Assembly: GCF_018260555.1 (NCBI RefSeq) | Contig: NZ_JAGLBB010000083.1 | Coordinates: forward strand, 1-8,401 | Direction of reading: 5' to 3' | DNA from: Deinococcus sp. | GTDB taxonomy: Bacteria; Deinococcota; Deinococci; Deinococcales; Deinococcaceae | DNA: 8,401 nt | Part shown: positions 1 through 5,850 of the stretch, piece after piece | Layout of the letters: each line of letters starts with the position of its first letter | Position numbering within the stretch: position 1 is the first letter of the stretch | Notes under the pieces: model-generated | Databases searched by the model: none | Told to the model about the DNA's origin: nothing | The model's input: only the letters and a program-made list of their open reading frames with translations | Position numbers and translations under genes: made by a program

Positions 1-190
1 AGTTTGGGCAGGCATCGTCAGCGATACCCAGACTCTACACTTTGCGCCGCACCCCACCCCCCTGCTGAGCAGTTACTACTTTGGAAAATATGCAGGGGAG
101 TCGTCCAGGCCAGCAACTATGCTGGTCGCCTTGGTGAAGCGTTCTCGACGCCCGCGGTCGACTTGCCACTTTCCCCCTTGGTCTTCTCCA

Positions 191-405
191 TTCCTGACAT
201 TTTTTCGCCACTGAGCCTAGCAGTGCTGGGCTCCCGTGTATGTGCAGGATTTGTGCGGCCTGGTGCATCGGAAAAGCATGCAGCCACTGGCCGACCAAGT
301 TGCACCTAGGGAACAAGATCACCTGCAACACTTCATCACGGACAGCCCGTGGAAGCCAGAGGGTTTGGAGCGTATCGTGGCCGCTCACGCTCAGCACCTT
401 CTGGT
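191..405 (+). pseudogene. Decayed fragment of an IS701-type transposase (N-terminal part)
   Basis: Reading frame 2 from about 191 to 405 resembles the N-terminal domain of IS701-type DDE transposases: a segment WAPVYVQDLCG, then RKSMQPLADQVAP, then LQHFITDSPW, and a helix ending near HAQHLL. These blocks and their spacing match what I recall of that family, which normally runs about 400 residues. Two in-frame stops, TGA at 212-214 and TAG at 218-220, interrupt it, and similarity stops near 405, before the first catalytic Asp block of the DDE domain, so it cannot encode an active enzyme. The frame stays open to a TAG at 458-460 without recognisable content. I saw no terminal inverted repeats or target duplication. 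Bases 1-190 hold nothing I recognise and may be the left end of the same element. Assignment is from memory of the family, without a search. Confidence 0.6.
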
Positions 406-483
406 AAGCCGAAAAGTGGCCCTGGGCGTGCGTTTCCCCTCTTTCGTGATACTGACATAGAGAGGGAAGCTTTACACTGGGTC

Positions 484-756
484 ATGGCTCCTTATCGGCG
501 AATCTGGGACGCAGAACGCAAGGTGCAGATGCGTGAGCACCGCCTCGTAGCGGAGGCCGCTCTCGGCCGTCCGCTCGCGCCGGGCGAGGTGGTGCATCAC
601 CTCAATGGGGACAAGGGGGACAACCGCCCAGAGAATCTTCAGGTGCTGCGCTCCCAAGGCGTGCACATGGCCCTGGAGCACCTGGAACGCAGGAAAGCCA
701 ACGGGCAGAGTCCGCTGTTCGATCCGCACGAGTTGCTGGGTCCCTTCGACGGTTAG
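484..756 (+). CDS. Short HNH endonuclease (90 aa)
   Basis: A small HNH-family nuclease of the type common in phages and mobile elements, expected to cut DNA with a single metal ion in a beta-beta-alpha-metal fold. The core is complete: EHRLVAEAALGRPL (residues 18-31), then GEVVHHLNGD with the His pair at 38-39, DNRPENL with Asn47 and Asn51, and the final His at 61 in QGVHMALEH. ATG 484 was chosen because the family-like sequence begins just after it (APYRRIW) and the upstream part of the same open frame overlaps the transposase remnant in another frame. A purine-rich AGAGAGGGAAG ends about 14 nt upstream, slightly far for a Shine-Dalgarno site. The Gly-His-Pro-Arg-Ala stretch often seen before EHRLV in relatives is replaced by a shorter segment. 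Its TAG lies inside the TTAG shared with the opposite gene. Target and partner are unknown; homing or mobile-element function is inference. Confidence 0.8.
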   Translation: MAPYRRIWDAERKVQMREHRLVAEAALGRPLAPGEVVHHLNGDKGDNRPENLQVLRSQGVHMALEHLERRKANGQSPLFDPHELLGPFDG

Positions 757-1346
757 ACATCCGCTGCGGCCTTCTTTCTGCCTCTGGACGCCGCCGGAAC
801 TTTCACCTGCAACGGTTGCGGCATGTCCACCTCGCGGATCTCCAGCGGGTAGCGGTCATGGAGCGTCCGGAACCGTTTCGCCCTGGGAACGAACACGAAT
901 AGCCGCGACAGTTCCGGCCGGGTCCCGTCGAACAGCCGCCCGGCCAGCAGCCGGATCGAGTGCGAGTTGAAGGACGTGGCCCGCGCACTCACGCACACCA
1001 GTTTCCCGTCCGGATCAGTCATCTGCGCGTGGGCGTTGCCGTACACGCGCGGCTTGGGGTCGGTGTATCCTTCTGCCGTCAGGGCGGCCACGGCCCGCCG
1101 CACCGCCACGTTGTTCACGAGGGCCTGCACGGTGGGGTGGTACAGGTTGGTCAGGCCCACGGCCAGGCGCCCGTCGCGGGTGAGGTACAGGATCTTCCCG
1201 TACGGCGTGTCGATCTGTTCCACGTAATGGCGTCGTTTGATGACGTTCAGGTTTGACTCCCCGAACGTTGTGTTGAAGTCATTCAGTTCACAGCCACCCC
1301 AGTCTGCGAGGTTCTGCAGGATGGCGTGAAGGTCGGCGTCTTGCAT
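753..1346 (-). CDS. Hypothetical protein with possible winged-helix N-terminus (197 aa)
   Basis: Not recognised with confidence. Residues 5-65 look like a winged helix: helices around LHAILQNLADWGG and FGESNLNVIKRRHYV, then a wing-like strand pair ending in ILYLTRDGRLAVG. The middle (about 75-165) has a helix (VAVRRAVAALTAEGY), a segment TDPDGKLVCVS and a strand RLFVFVP. The order of helix-turn-helix, helix and PDG-containing strand recalls replication-relaxation proteins of plasmids and integrative elements, but this is tentative. The C-terminus is basic (SRGRKK). No signal peptide or membrane segment is visible, so it is probably cytoplasmic and DNA-associated. No Shine-Dalgarno site precedes ATG 1346; a TAATGT hexamer sits 6 nt upstream, suggesting a leaderless mRNA. 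It lies downstream of the SLH gene on the same strand across a 77-nt gap that contains a strong inverted repeat, so it may be a separate transcription unit. Confidence 0.75.
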   Translation of the reverse strand: MQDADLHAILQNLADWGGCELNDFNTTFGESNLNVIKRRHYVEQIDTPYGKILYLTRDGRLAVGLTNLYHPTVQALVNNVAVRRAVAALTAEGYTDPKPRVYGNAHAQMTDPDGKLVCVSARATSFNSHSIRLLAGRLFDGTRPELSRLFVFVPRAKRFRTLHDRYPLEIREVDMPQPLQVKVPAASRGRKKAAADV

Positions 1347-1352
1347 GCCGTC

Positions 1353-1358
1353 ACATTA
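1353..1358 (-). promoter_or_regulatory. Possible -10 element of a leaderless promoter
   Basis: On the minus strand TAATGT lies 6 nt before ATG 1346, and no ribosome binding site is present. A TAnnnT hexamer at this distance is the usual signature of leaderless genes in Deinococcus. No clear -35 box is seen. The gene at 5851-6744 has the same arrangement. Short motifs like this occur by chance. Confidence 0.3.
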
Positions 1359-1366
1359 CAGGCCCA

Positions 1367-1408
1367 TGACCCGCCGCTGGTGCCTCATCTGGGCGTGACG
1401 GCGGGTCA
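1367..1408 (-). terminator. Perfect 10-bp inverted repeat downstream of the SLH gene, possible terminator
   Basis: TGACCCGCCG at 1367-1376 is the exact reverse complement of CGGCGGGTCA at 1399-1408, enclosing a 22-nt loop. It starts 15 nt beyond the TGA of the SLH-protein gene on the minus strand and lies before the start of the gene at 753-1346. The position suits transcription termination or 3'-end stabilisation, but no T tract follows the stem on the minus strand and the loop is long. It could instead be an operator for the downstream gene. Confidence 0.4.
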
Positions 1409-1423
1409 GTTGGCAGCGTCGCG

Positions 1424-2557
1424 TCAAAACCGGAATTTCACCCCGAGTCTGGCACCCGGACTCACCCCGCGCTCCACGCCTGCGTCCAGGCCCGAGGCGT
1501 ACCCGTGATTCGACAGGAAGTACCGCACGCCCAGCTCCCCGGTCAGTGCGACGCTCTCATTGAAAGGGTAGTCCACTCCCACCAGGCCGCTCAGATAAGA
1601 GTCGGTCGCGTTCTGGGTGATCGCGCCGCGCCGCGGACTGAACGCCGCGCCCGCACCCACGCCGGCGTAGGGCGTGACGCCCTGGAACGCGAACGGCCGC
1701 GTCACGGCCGCTTCAGCCGTGAAGGCCTTCGCGCTGGGCCGGTAGCCTGCCCTGACCTGCACGCCGAACCCCGCCACGGCGTTCTTCATGCCCAGGGTGG
1801 CCTCGCCTCCCACGCGCGCTTCGCTGCTGATCGGTGTGGTGGCGGTCAGGCCCAGGTACAGGTTGCGGGGCTGGGACGCGTTTTGCTGTGGCTCCCCGGC
1901 GGCCTTCTGTGCGGGTGGGAACGCCGGGGTGGTGACGGCTGGTGTGACCGGCGCGGCGGGCGCCAACACCTGGGCCGGCGCCACGGTGGGAGCGGGCGCT
2001 GGGATGTTCGCCTCCTGCCCCGCTTCCAGGGCGGCCACGCGGGCCTGCAGGGCCAGGTACTCGCTGCGGGGCACCGTGTCGGTGAGCAGCGGCGCCGTGG
2101 CCAGCACGGCGGCCTCCACGGCATCCAGGCGGGCCCCCACCAGTGGTGCCTGCCCCTCGATGGTGGACAGTCGGGCGTCCTGGTCCCGGTTCTTCGCCTC
2201 AGTCGCATTCAGCCGGGTACTGAGGGTCAGGATCTCAGCCGTGACCTCTTCAAGCCCCTTGGCGATGGCCTGCAGGTCGGCAGGGGTCAGCTGCACCTGC
2301 GACAGCGTGCCATTCGTGAGCAGGCGGTACAGGAGGGTGGCCGCTTCGTAGCGGGTGAGGGGCGCCTGTCCGCTGAAGCTTCCATCAGGGAAGCCCTGCA
2401 GGATGCCTCGGCCTATCAGCACGCCGATTGCTTCCCTCGCCCAGTGGCTAGCTGGGACGTCGGTGATGGTGACACTGGCCGCAGGGGTGACCGCAGGGGT
2501 GGTCTGCGCGCTGGCCGCGCCGAGCACGAGGGCAGCAAGAAAGAGAATGGTTCGCAT
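1424..2557 (-). CDS. SLH-domain, coiled-coil, outer-membrane barrel protein (377 aa)
   Basis: An envelope protein that probably links the outer membrane to the cell wall. A signal peptide (residues 1-18, cleavage near ASAQ) is followed by one SLH domain at about 30-80 (ITDVPASHWAREAI, GFPDGSFSG, LTRYEAATLLYRLL), a long helical coiled-coil-like part at about 90-180, a Pro/Ala/Thr-rich linker at about 184-222, and a strand-rich C-terminal region at about 232-377 with alternating hydrophobic residues, ending in KFRF. A terminal Phe is the usual signal for barrel insertion by the BAM machinery. In Deinococcus and Thermus, SLH domains bind modified wall polysaccharide; SlpA-like proteins have the same order but are much longer. 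The start is ATG 2557, with GAGG 5 nt before it. The frame stays open 46 codons further upstream, through a 120-nt structured element, but that would bury the signal peptide. It is the last of five exported genes in a row. Confidence 0.85.
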   Translation of the reverse strand: MRTILFLAALVLGAASAQTTPAVTPAASVTITDVPASHWAREAIGVLIGRGILQGFPDGSFSGQAPLTRYEAATLLYRLLTNGTLSQVQLTPADLQAIAKGLEEVTAEILTLSTRLNATEAKNRDQDARLSTIEGQAPLVGARLDAVEAAVLATAPLLTDTVPRSEYLALQARVAALEAGQEANIPAPAPTVAPAQVLAPAAPVTPAVTTPAFPPAQKAAGEPQQNASQPRNLYLGLTATTPISSEARVGGEATLGMKNAVAGFGVQVRAGYRPSAKAFTAEAAVTRPFAFQGVTPYAGVGAGAAFSPRRGAITQNATDSYLSGLVGVDYPFNESVALTGELGVRYFLSNHGYASGLDAGVERGVSPGARLGVKFRF

Positions 2558-2578
2558 GGGCACCTCATCAGGAATTTC

Positions 2579-2698
2579 GGTGGGAAGGTTATCCAAACCT
2601 TCCCACCCGAGCGGAGCGAGAAGGAACAGCGCGGATGCCGGGCGTGGAGTTAGCGCGTCGGTGCTCTCCCGATGGGCCAACGGAACAGACGGCATCCG
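2579..2698. repeat. Structured intergenic element, copy A
   Basis: This 120-nt sequence aligns without gaps to 5724-5843 (88 of 120 identical by hand count). It can fold into three stems. The outer stem is a perfect 9 bp: 2632-2640 with 2690-2698 (CGGATGCCG with CGGCATCCG). Inside it, 2649-2661 pairs with 2669-2681 around a 7-nt loop, with two mismatches and one G-T pair. A separate perfect 12-bp hairpin lies at 2579-2590 with 2596-2607. Best-conserved unpaired blocks are GCGGAGCGAG (2611-2620) and GGCGTGGAGTT (2641-2651). The element starts 6 nt after the TGA of the lipoprotein gene and ends 21 nt before the SLH-gene start, just upstream of its ribosome binding site. D. radiodurans is known to carry families of small dispersed non-coding repeats; whether this belongs to one of them cannot be told here. 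Confidence 0.8.
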
Positions 2699-2704
2699 GG
2701 TCAG

Positions 2705-3685
2705 TCACTCCAGGGTGACGGTCTGAATGAAGGTCGTGGAGTTGCCCGCGGCGTCAGTCGCGGTGACGGTGATGGTGACCGGGCCGCTGGCGCCGCCCGC
2801 GCGCAGTTGCGCGCCGGTCAGGGTGAGGGTGTTGCTGCTGCCCGTGCCGCCCTGATCGCTGGTCAGGGTGACGCCGCCGCTGCCGGGCGTGCGGTCGGCG
2901 CGCAGCGGGTCGGTGCCGGTGAAGGTCAGGACCGTGCTGTCCTGGATCCTGGCTCCCTGCGGCGCGCTGCCCGTCACGACCGGGGCCGTGAGGTCCACGT
3001 TAAACGGCCCGGCGACCGTGCCGGGCGGCACATCGACGCGGTTGCCGAGGCGGTCACTGATCACGTCCACGCGCAGCGTGTAGCCGCGCGCCTCGGGCAG
3101 TTCACTGGCGGCGCGTACGTCGCCCAGCACCGGCAGACCGCGCAGGTACGCGCTGAGCTTCACGGGGTTCAGGCCCACGCCGTCGTCCGTGAAGCTGGCC
3201 TGGAACGTGGCCGTGCCGGACAGTTCGGCGTTCTCGCCGATGAAGAAGGCCGGGCGGCCGGGAACGGTCGCGGTGACGCCACCGTTCGCCCGGGGTGCCT
3301 GATCGTCCACCCGCAGCGGCACGGTGATGGGCACGGCGCCGAGGGGTGTGGTGACGGTGGCCGTGACGGTGATGGGCTGACCGGTGAGGACCTGGCGGTT
3401 GATGTCGTTGTACGGCAGGGTCGCGCTGAGGCCCTGGCCCACGATGGCCCCCTGACTGACGCTCCAGGTCACGGGCGTTCCTTGCTCGACGGGGCCGGTG
3501 AGCGTGATCGTGACCGCGCCGCCGCCGTAGACGGTGCCATGGTCACCCGTGAGGTTGTTGCCGCTCACCTGGGCCGTGATGCCCTGGGTGGGGGGGTTGC
3601 CCTCGGTGAGTTCGGTTGCGGCGCCGCAGGCCGTGACCAGCAGTGCCAGCAGCAGCAGAGGGTAGTTTTTTGCGGACGTGTTCAC
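2705..3685 (-). CDS. Ig-like repeat lipoprotein (326 aa)
   Basis: A predicted lipoprotein made mostly of immunoglobulin-like beta domains. Residues 10-20 form a hydrophobic signal ending in the lipobox V-T-A-C, with Cys20 as lipidation site. The rest is rich in Thr, Val and Gly with beta periodicity. Probable domains are about 35-125 (GGGAVTITLTGPV to ITVPLRV), about 126-232 (starting DDQAPRANG) and about 233-326 (starting TAPVVTGSAPQG and ending TVTATDAAGNSTT). The last two show the Asp-x-x-Ala-Pro and DxAGN signatures common in bacterial Ig-like surface proteins. The start is GTG 3685: GGAGG (3694-3698) lies 8 nt upstream, and the GTG overlaps the TGA of the preceding gene (GTGA), implying translational coupling. 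No enzyme motif was seen. It probably acts as an adhesive or structural partner of the neighbouring envelope proteins; membrane side and partner are unknown. Confidence 0.8.
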   Translation of the reverse strand: MNTSAKNYPLLLLALLVTACGAATELTEGNPPTQGITAQVSGNNLTGDHGTVYGGGAVTITLTGPVEQGTPVTWSVSQGAIVGQGLSATLPYNDINRQVLTGQPITVTATVTTPLGAVPITVPLRVDDQAPRANGGVTATVPGRPAFFIGENAELSGTATFQASFTDDGVGLNPVKLSAYLRGLPVLGDVRAASELPEARGYTLRVDVISDRLGNRVDVPPGTVAGPFNVDLTAPVVTGSAPQGARIQDSTVLTFTGTDPLRADRTPGSGGVTLTSDQGGTGSSNTLTLTGAQLRAGGASGPVTITVTATDAAGNSTTFIQTVTLE

Positions 3686-4113
3686 TTGGCGAACCTCCAG
3701 GCGGATTCGAACTGGGACTGCACGCTGGCGGCCACGCCAGGGCCGCTCACGACCTGATACCCGGCGCCTCTGGCCACGATCAGGCTGCCGCCCGCCACGG
3801 CGACGGCGCCGGTGATCCTGCCGGGGAACGCCCTGACTACACCGCCGGCCTGCTGCACGGGCGCGAAGTAGGCCAGGCTGCCCTTGCCGGTCAGCACACG
3901 GACCCGCAGGGTTCCCGCTTTCAGGCGCTCCAGCACGGTTTTCTGGAACAGCCGCCCGGGAAATTCGCTGCCCAGGATGAGCAGCTCACCGGTCAGCAGG
4001 GGCAGCAGCTGGGCCTCGGTCATGACGGCCGCTTTGACCTGGGGGGTGCCGGGCGGGGGCTGCGCGGCTGCCAGGGTGGCCAGCAGCAGCGGCGCGGTGA
4101 GCAGGTGGTTCAT
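3682..4113 (-). CDS. Exported PLD-like protein lacking the HKD motif (143 aa)
   Basis: A small secreted protein with a signal peptide (residues 1-18, cleavage near AAAQ). The mature part resembles one phospholipase D/Nuc-type domain: a helix and strand (EAQLLPLLTGELLILGSE), a helix with Lys/Arg (KTVLERLKAG), the strand LRVRVLTGKG, a helix then VVRAFPG, two strands around TGAVAVAGGSLIV, and a terminal helix ending FESAWR, much like the end of PLD domains. The catalytic His-x-Lys-(x4)-Asp is absent: the matching stretch reads TGAVAVAGG. If the fold is right, the protein is a binding or structural version, not a nuclease. ATG 4113 has GAGG 6 nt upstream, overlapping the TGA of the preceding gene, and its own TGA overlaps the lipoprotein start, so the three genes should be translated together. 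Coding status is well supported; the fold assignment is moderate. Confidence 0.75.
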   Translation of the reverse strand: MNHLLTAPLLLATLAAAQPPPGTPQVKAAVMTEAQLLPLLTGELLILGSEFPGRLFQKTVLERLKAGTLRVRVLTGKGSLAYFAPVQQAGGVVRAFPGRITGAVAVAGGSLIVARGAGYQVVSGPGVAASVQSQFESAWRFAK

Positions 4114-4121
4114 GGAGTTCC

Positions 4122-5714
4122 TCACCGCACGACCGGGCCGTAATCGAAGGCCGGGGTGCCGCTGACCCGCGGAATGTCGTAGCCCTCGGGCACGCTGGTC
4201 CAGGTGTAGTGCACGCGGTAGTTCAGGAAGGGCAGGTGGTAGGGGGGCACCAGCACGCCGGTGGGCACGGGCACCTCGTGGACACCACTGAAGTCCACGT
4301 AATGGTCGATGGCTCCGGCGAAGAAGGTCAGGGTGCGCAGCGGCCTGGCGGACAGCGGCTCCGGCAGGATCGCCGCGTCCAGCTGGTTCCAGGTCTGGAA
4401 CCACGTGGCGTACCCGAACAGATCGTAGTAGGCGGGATTGCTGGGCCCGAGCGTGCGCTTGAACTCCTCGAACTTCCACACGCCGGGCGGGGACCCAAGC
4501 AGGTCCTTTCGCCCCGGCAGGGAGAACACGTCCAAAGCCGGGAGTCGCTTCACGCTCTGAAAGTAGTACAGGGGGCTGGTGGGCCGGTACACGTCCCCCA
4601 GGGCGTCCCCGGCCCGCTGGGCCAGGTCGGTGAACTGCGTCAGGCTCACGTCCTGGTTCATGACCGGCGCGACCATCGCGCCCTGACCGGGCAGGTGTGA
4701 ATTCCACGGCAGCATGAACAGCCCCCGGCGCCTGGGCGGCAGCATCTCCGCCAGGGCATCCGCCTGGTACTGGGGGTAGTACATGGTAGCGGCGTGCTGC
4801 ATGGCGTCGAACACCCTGTCTTGCGCCTCTCCCATGTTGAAGTAGATGGGGGCCACCCCTGGGCCCGTTACGGTGTCGTTGCCCTGCAGGCAGAAGGTCC
4901 GGACACCGAAGATGTACGTGCAGCCGCCCGGCAGGTACATGAGGTTGACCTTCCAGTGCAGGCCATCGCAGAAGTCCCCTGGAGGCACCTGCGGCAACGG
5001 CCAGTAACTGTCCAGGTGCAGATTGTTCTCTGGGGTGCTGGTCGGGATCCTGCTGGCCAGCACCTCTGGAACGTCGCTGCGGTCCACGGTGGTCCTGACC
5101 GTGGCGGGACTGGTGTCCAGAGCGCCCATGCCGAGGCCAAGCCAGCAGTGGACGGGCACCATGGAGGTGTTGTTCAGGTTCGTCTGCGCCCGCCACCAGT
5201 AGCGATCCTCGAAGCGCTGCCAGGCCCTGCGGATGCCGGTGGCCGCGTCCTTCGACTCGCTCTCCAGGGACAGGGGTACCGTCCACTCGTACTGCGGGCA
5301 GCTGACGGTGCCGCCTGCTGGTGTCTTGCCCTGCTGCTGCTGCCGGCAGGCGGCGGCGTTCTTCTGCCACTCCGCCTGCTGTTCCACATTGATGACCTCC
5401 AGGATGGGCCACTTGCCCCTGGCCAGCACGCCTAGGCGCTCGTCGGGGAACGAGAACACGTTCCTGCGGGTGTAGGTGGGTGGCGGATCGTTCCGCGTGC
5501 CGGTCAGCAGTGAGGGGTCCACGTTCTGGAGAGAGGGCATTGGGGGGAGAACCGGCAGGGTGGGCAGGGTCGGGGTTGACCCACCCCACACGTCACGCAC
5601 GCCAGGCAGCGCGGGCAATGTCGGCAGACCCGGCACGGTGGTCAGTCCGGGAATGTTCTGCGCACCGGCACAGGCGACGCAGCAGGCCAGCGTGAGGGCA
5701 GTAAGAGCTCTCAC
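4122..5714 (-). CDS. Large exported cysteine-containing protein (530 aa), function unknown
   Basis: I do not recognise the family. A signal peptide spans residues 1-18 (cleavage after AGA; no good lipobox despite three Cys). Residues 20-60 are a low-complexity Pro/Leu/Thr stretch (PGLPTLPALPGV, LPTLPVLPPMP). The rest looks globular and is rich in Trp and Tyr. Mature cysteines lie at 123, 139, 190, 249, 265 and 275: an even number, all in the N-terminal half, consistent with three disulfides in an oxidising compartment. The C-terminal half (about 290-530) has no Cys and many aromatics (YYFQSVKR, YATWFQTWNQL). Start is GTG 5714 with GGAG at 5720-5723, 5 nt upstream. The frame is open back to an ATG at 5849 inside the upstream structured element, but using it would bury the signal peptide. 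The gene ends 8 nt before the PLD-like gene. A conjugation-type periplasmic protein such as TraU is conceivable; evidence is weak. Confidence 0.8.
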   Translation of the reverse strand: MRALTALTLACCVACAGAQNIPGLTTVPGLPTLPALPGVRDVWGGSTPTLPTLPVLPPMPSLQNVDPSLLTGTRNDPPPTYTRRNVFSFPDERLGVLARGKWPILEVINVEQQAEWQKNAAACRQQQQGKTPAGGTVSCPQYEWTVPLSLESESKDAATGIRRAWQRFEDRYWWRAQTNLNNTSMVPVHCWLGLGMGALDTSPATVRTTVDRSDVPEVLASRIPTSTPENNLHLDSYWPLPQVPPGDFCDGLHWKVNLMYLPGGCTYIFGVRTFCLQGNDTVTGPGVAPIYFNMGEAQDRVFDAMQHAATMYYPQYQADALAEMLPPRRRGLFMLPWNSHLPGQGAMVAPVMNQDVSLTQFTDLAQRAGDALGDVYRPTSPLYYFQSVKRLPALDVFSLPGRKDLLGSPPGVWKFEEFKRTLGPSNPAYYDLFGYATWFQTWNQLDAAILPEPLSARPLRTLTFFAGAIDHYVDFSGVHEVPVPTGVLVPPYHLPFLNYRVHYTWTSVPEGYDIPRVSGTPAFDYGPVVR

Positions 5715-5723
5715 ACGAACTCC

Positions 5724-5843
5724 GGTTGAAAGGTTTGCAAAGCCTTTCAACGCTAGCGGAGCGAGCAGGAGAGAAGCGGGTTCCGGGCGTGGAGTTGGCA
5801 ACCCGGTGTCCTCCCGGGGTGTTAACGAAACAGACGGAATCCG
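5724..5843. repeat. Structured intergenic element, copy B
   Basis: Second copy of the element at 2579-2698, aligned at a constant offset of 3145 nt. Outer stem: 5777-5785 with 5835-5843 (CGGGTTCCG with CGGAATCCG; one G-T pair). Inner hairpin: 5794-5806 with 5814-5826 around the loop TGTCCTC, with one mismatch and two G-T pairs. Separate hairpin: 5725-5733 with 5743-5751 (GTTGAAAGG with CCTTTCAAC), extended by one T-G and two T-A pairs. It starts 7 nt after the TGA of the gene at 5851-6744 and ends 9 nt before GTG 5714; the GGAG of that gene directly abuts it. So, as in copy A, the element takes up nearly the whole space between two same-strand genes. Confidence 0.8.
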
Positions 5844-5850
5844 TTTCATG

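Noticed and set aside
35..397. Minus-strand open frame across the left end
   Set aside because: No recognisable content, and it lies opposite the transposase remnant.
1505..2653. Plus-strand open frame opposite the SLH gene
   Set aside because: Antisense shadow of a gene with a recognisable SLH domain and terminal barrel signature; no domain of its own.
2672..3757. Plus-strand open frame opposite the lipoprotein
   Set aside because: Composition is typical of GC-rich antisense frames; the minus strand carries a lipobox and Ig-like motifs.
4122..5589. Minus-strand extension of the PLD-like frame upstream through the cysteine-rich gene
   Set aside because: It is out of frame with a better gene; the real start is ATG 4113 with a signal peptide and a Shine-Dalgarno site.
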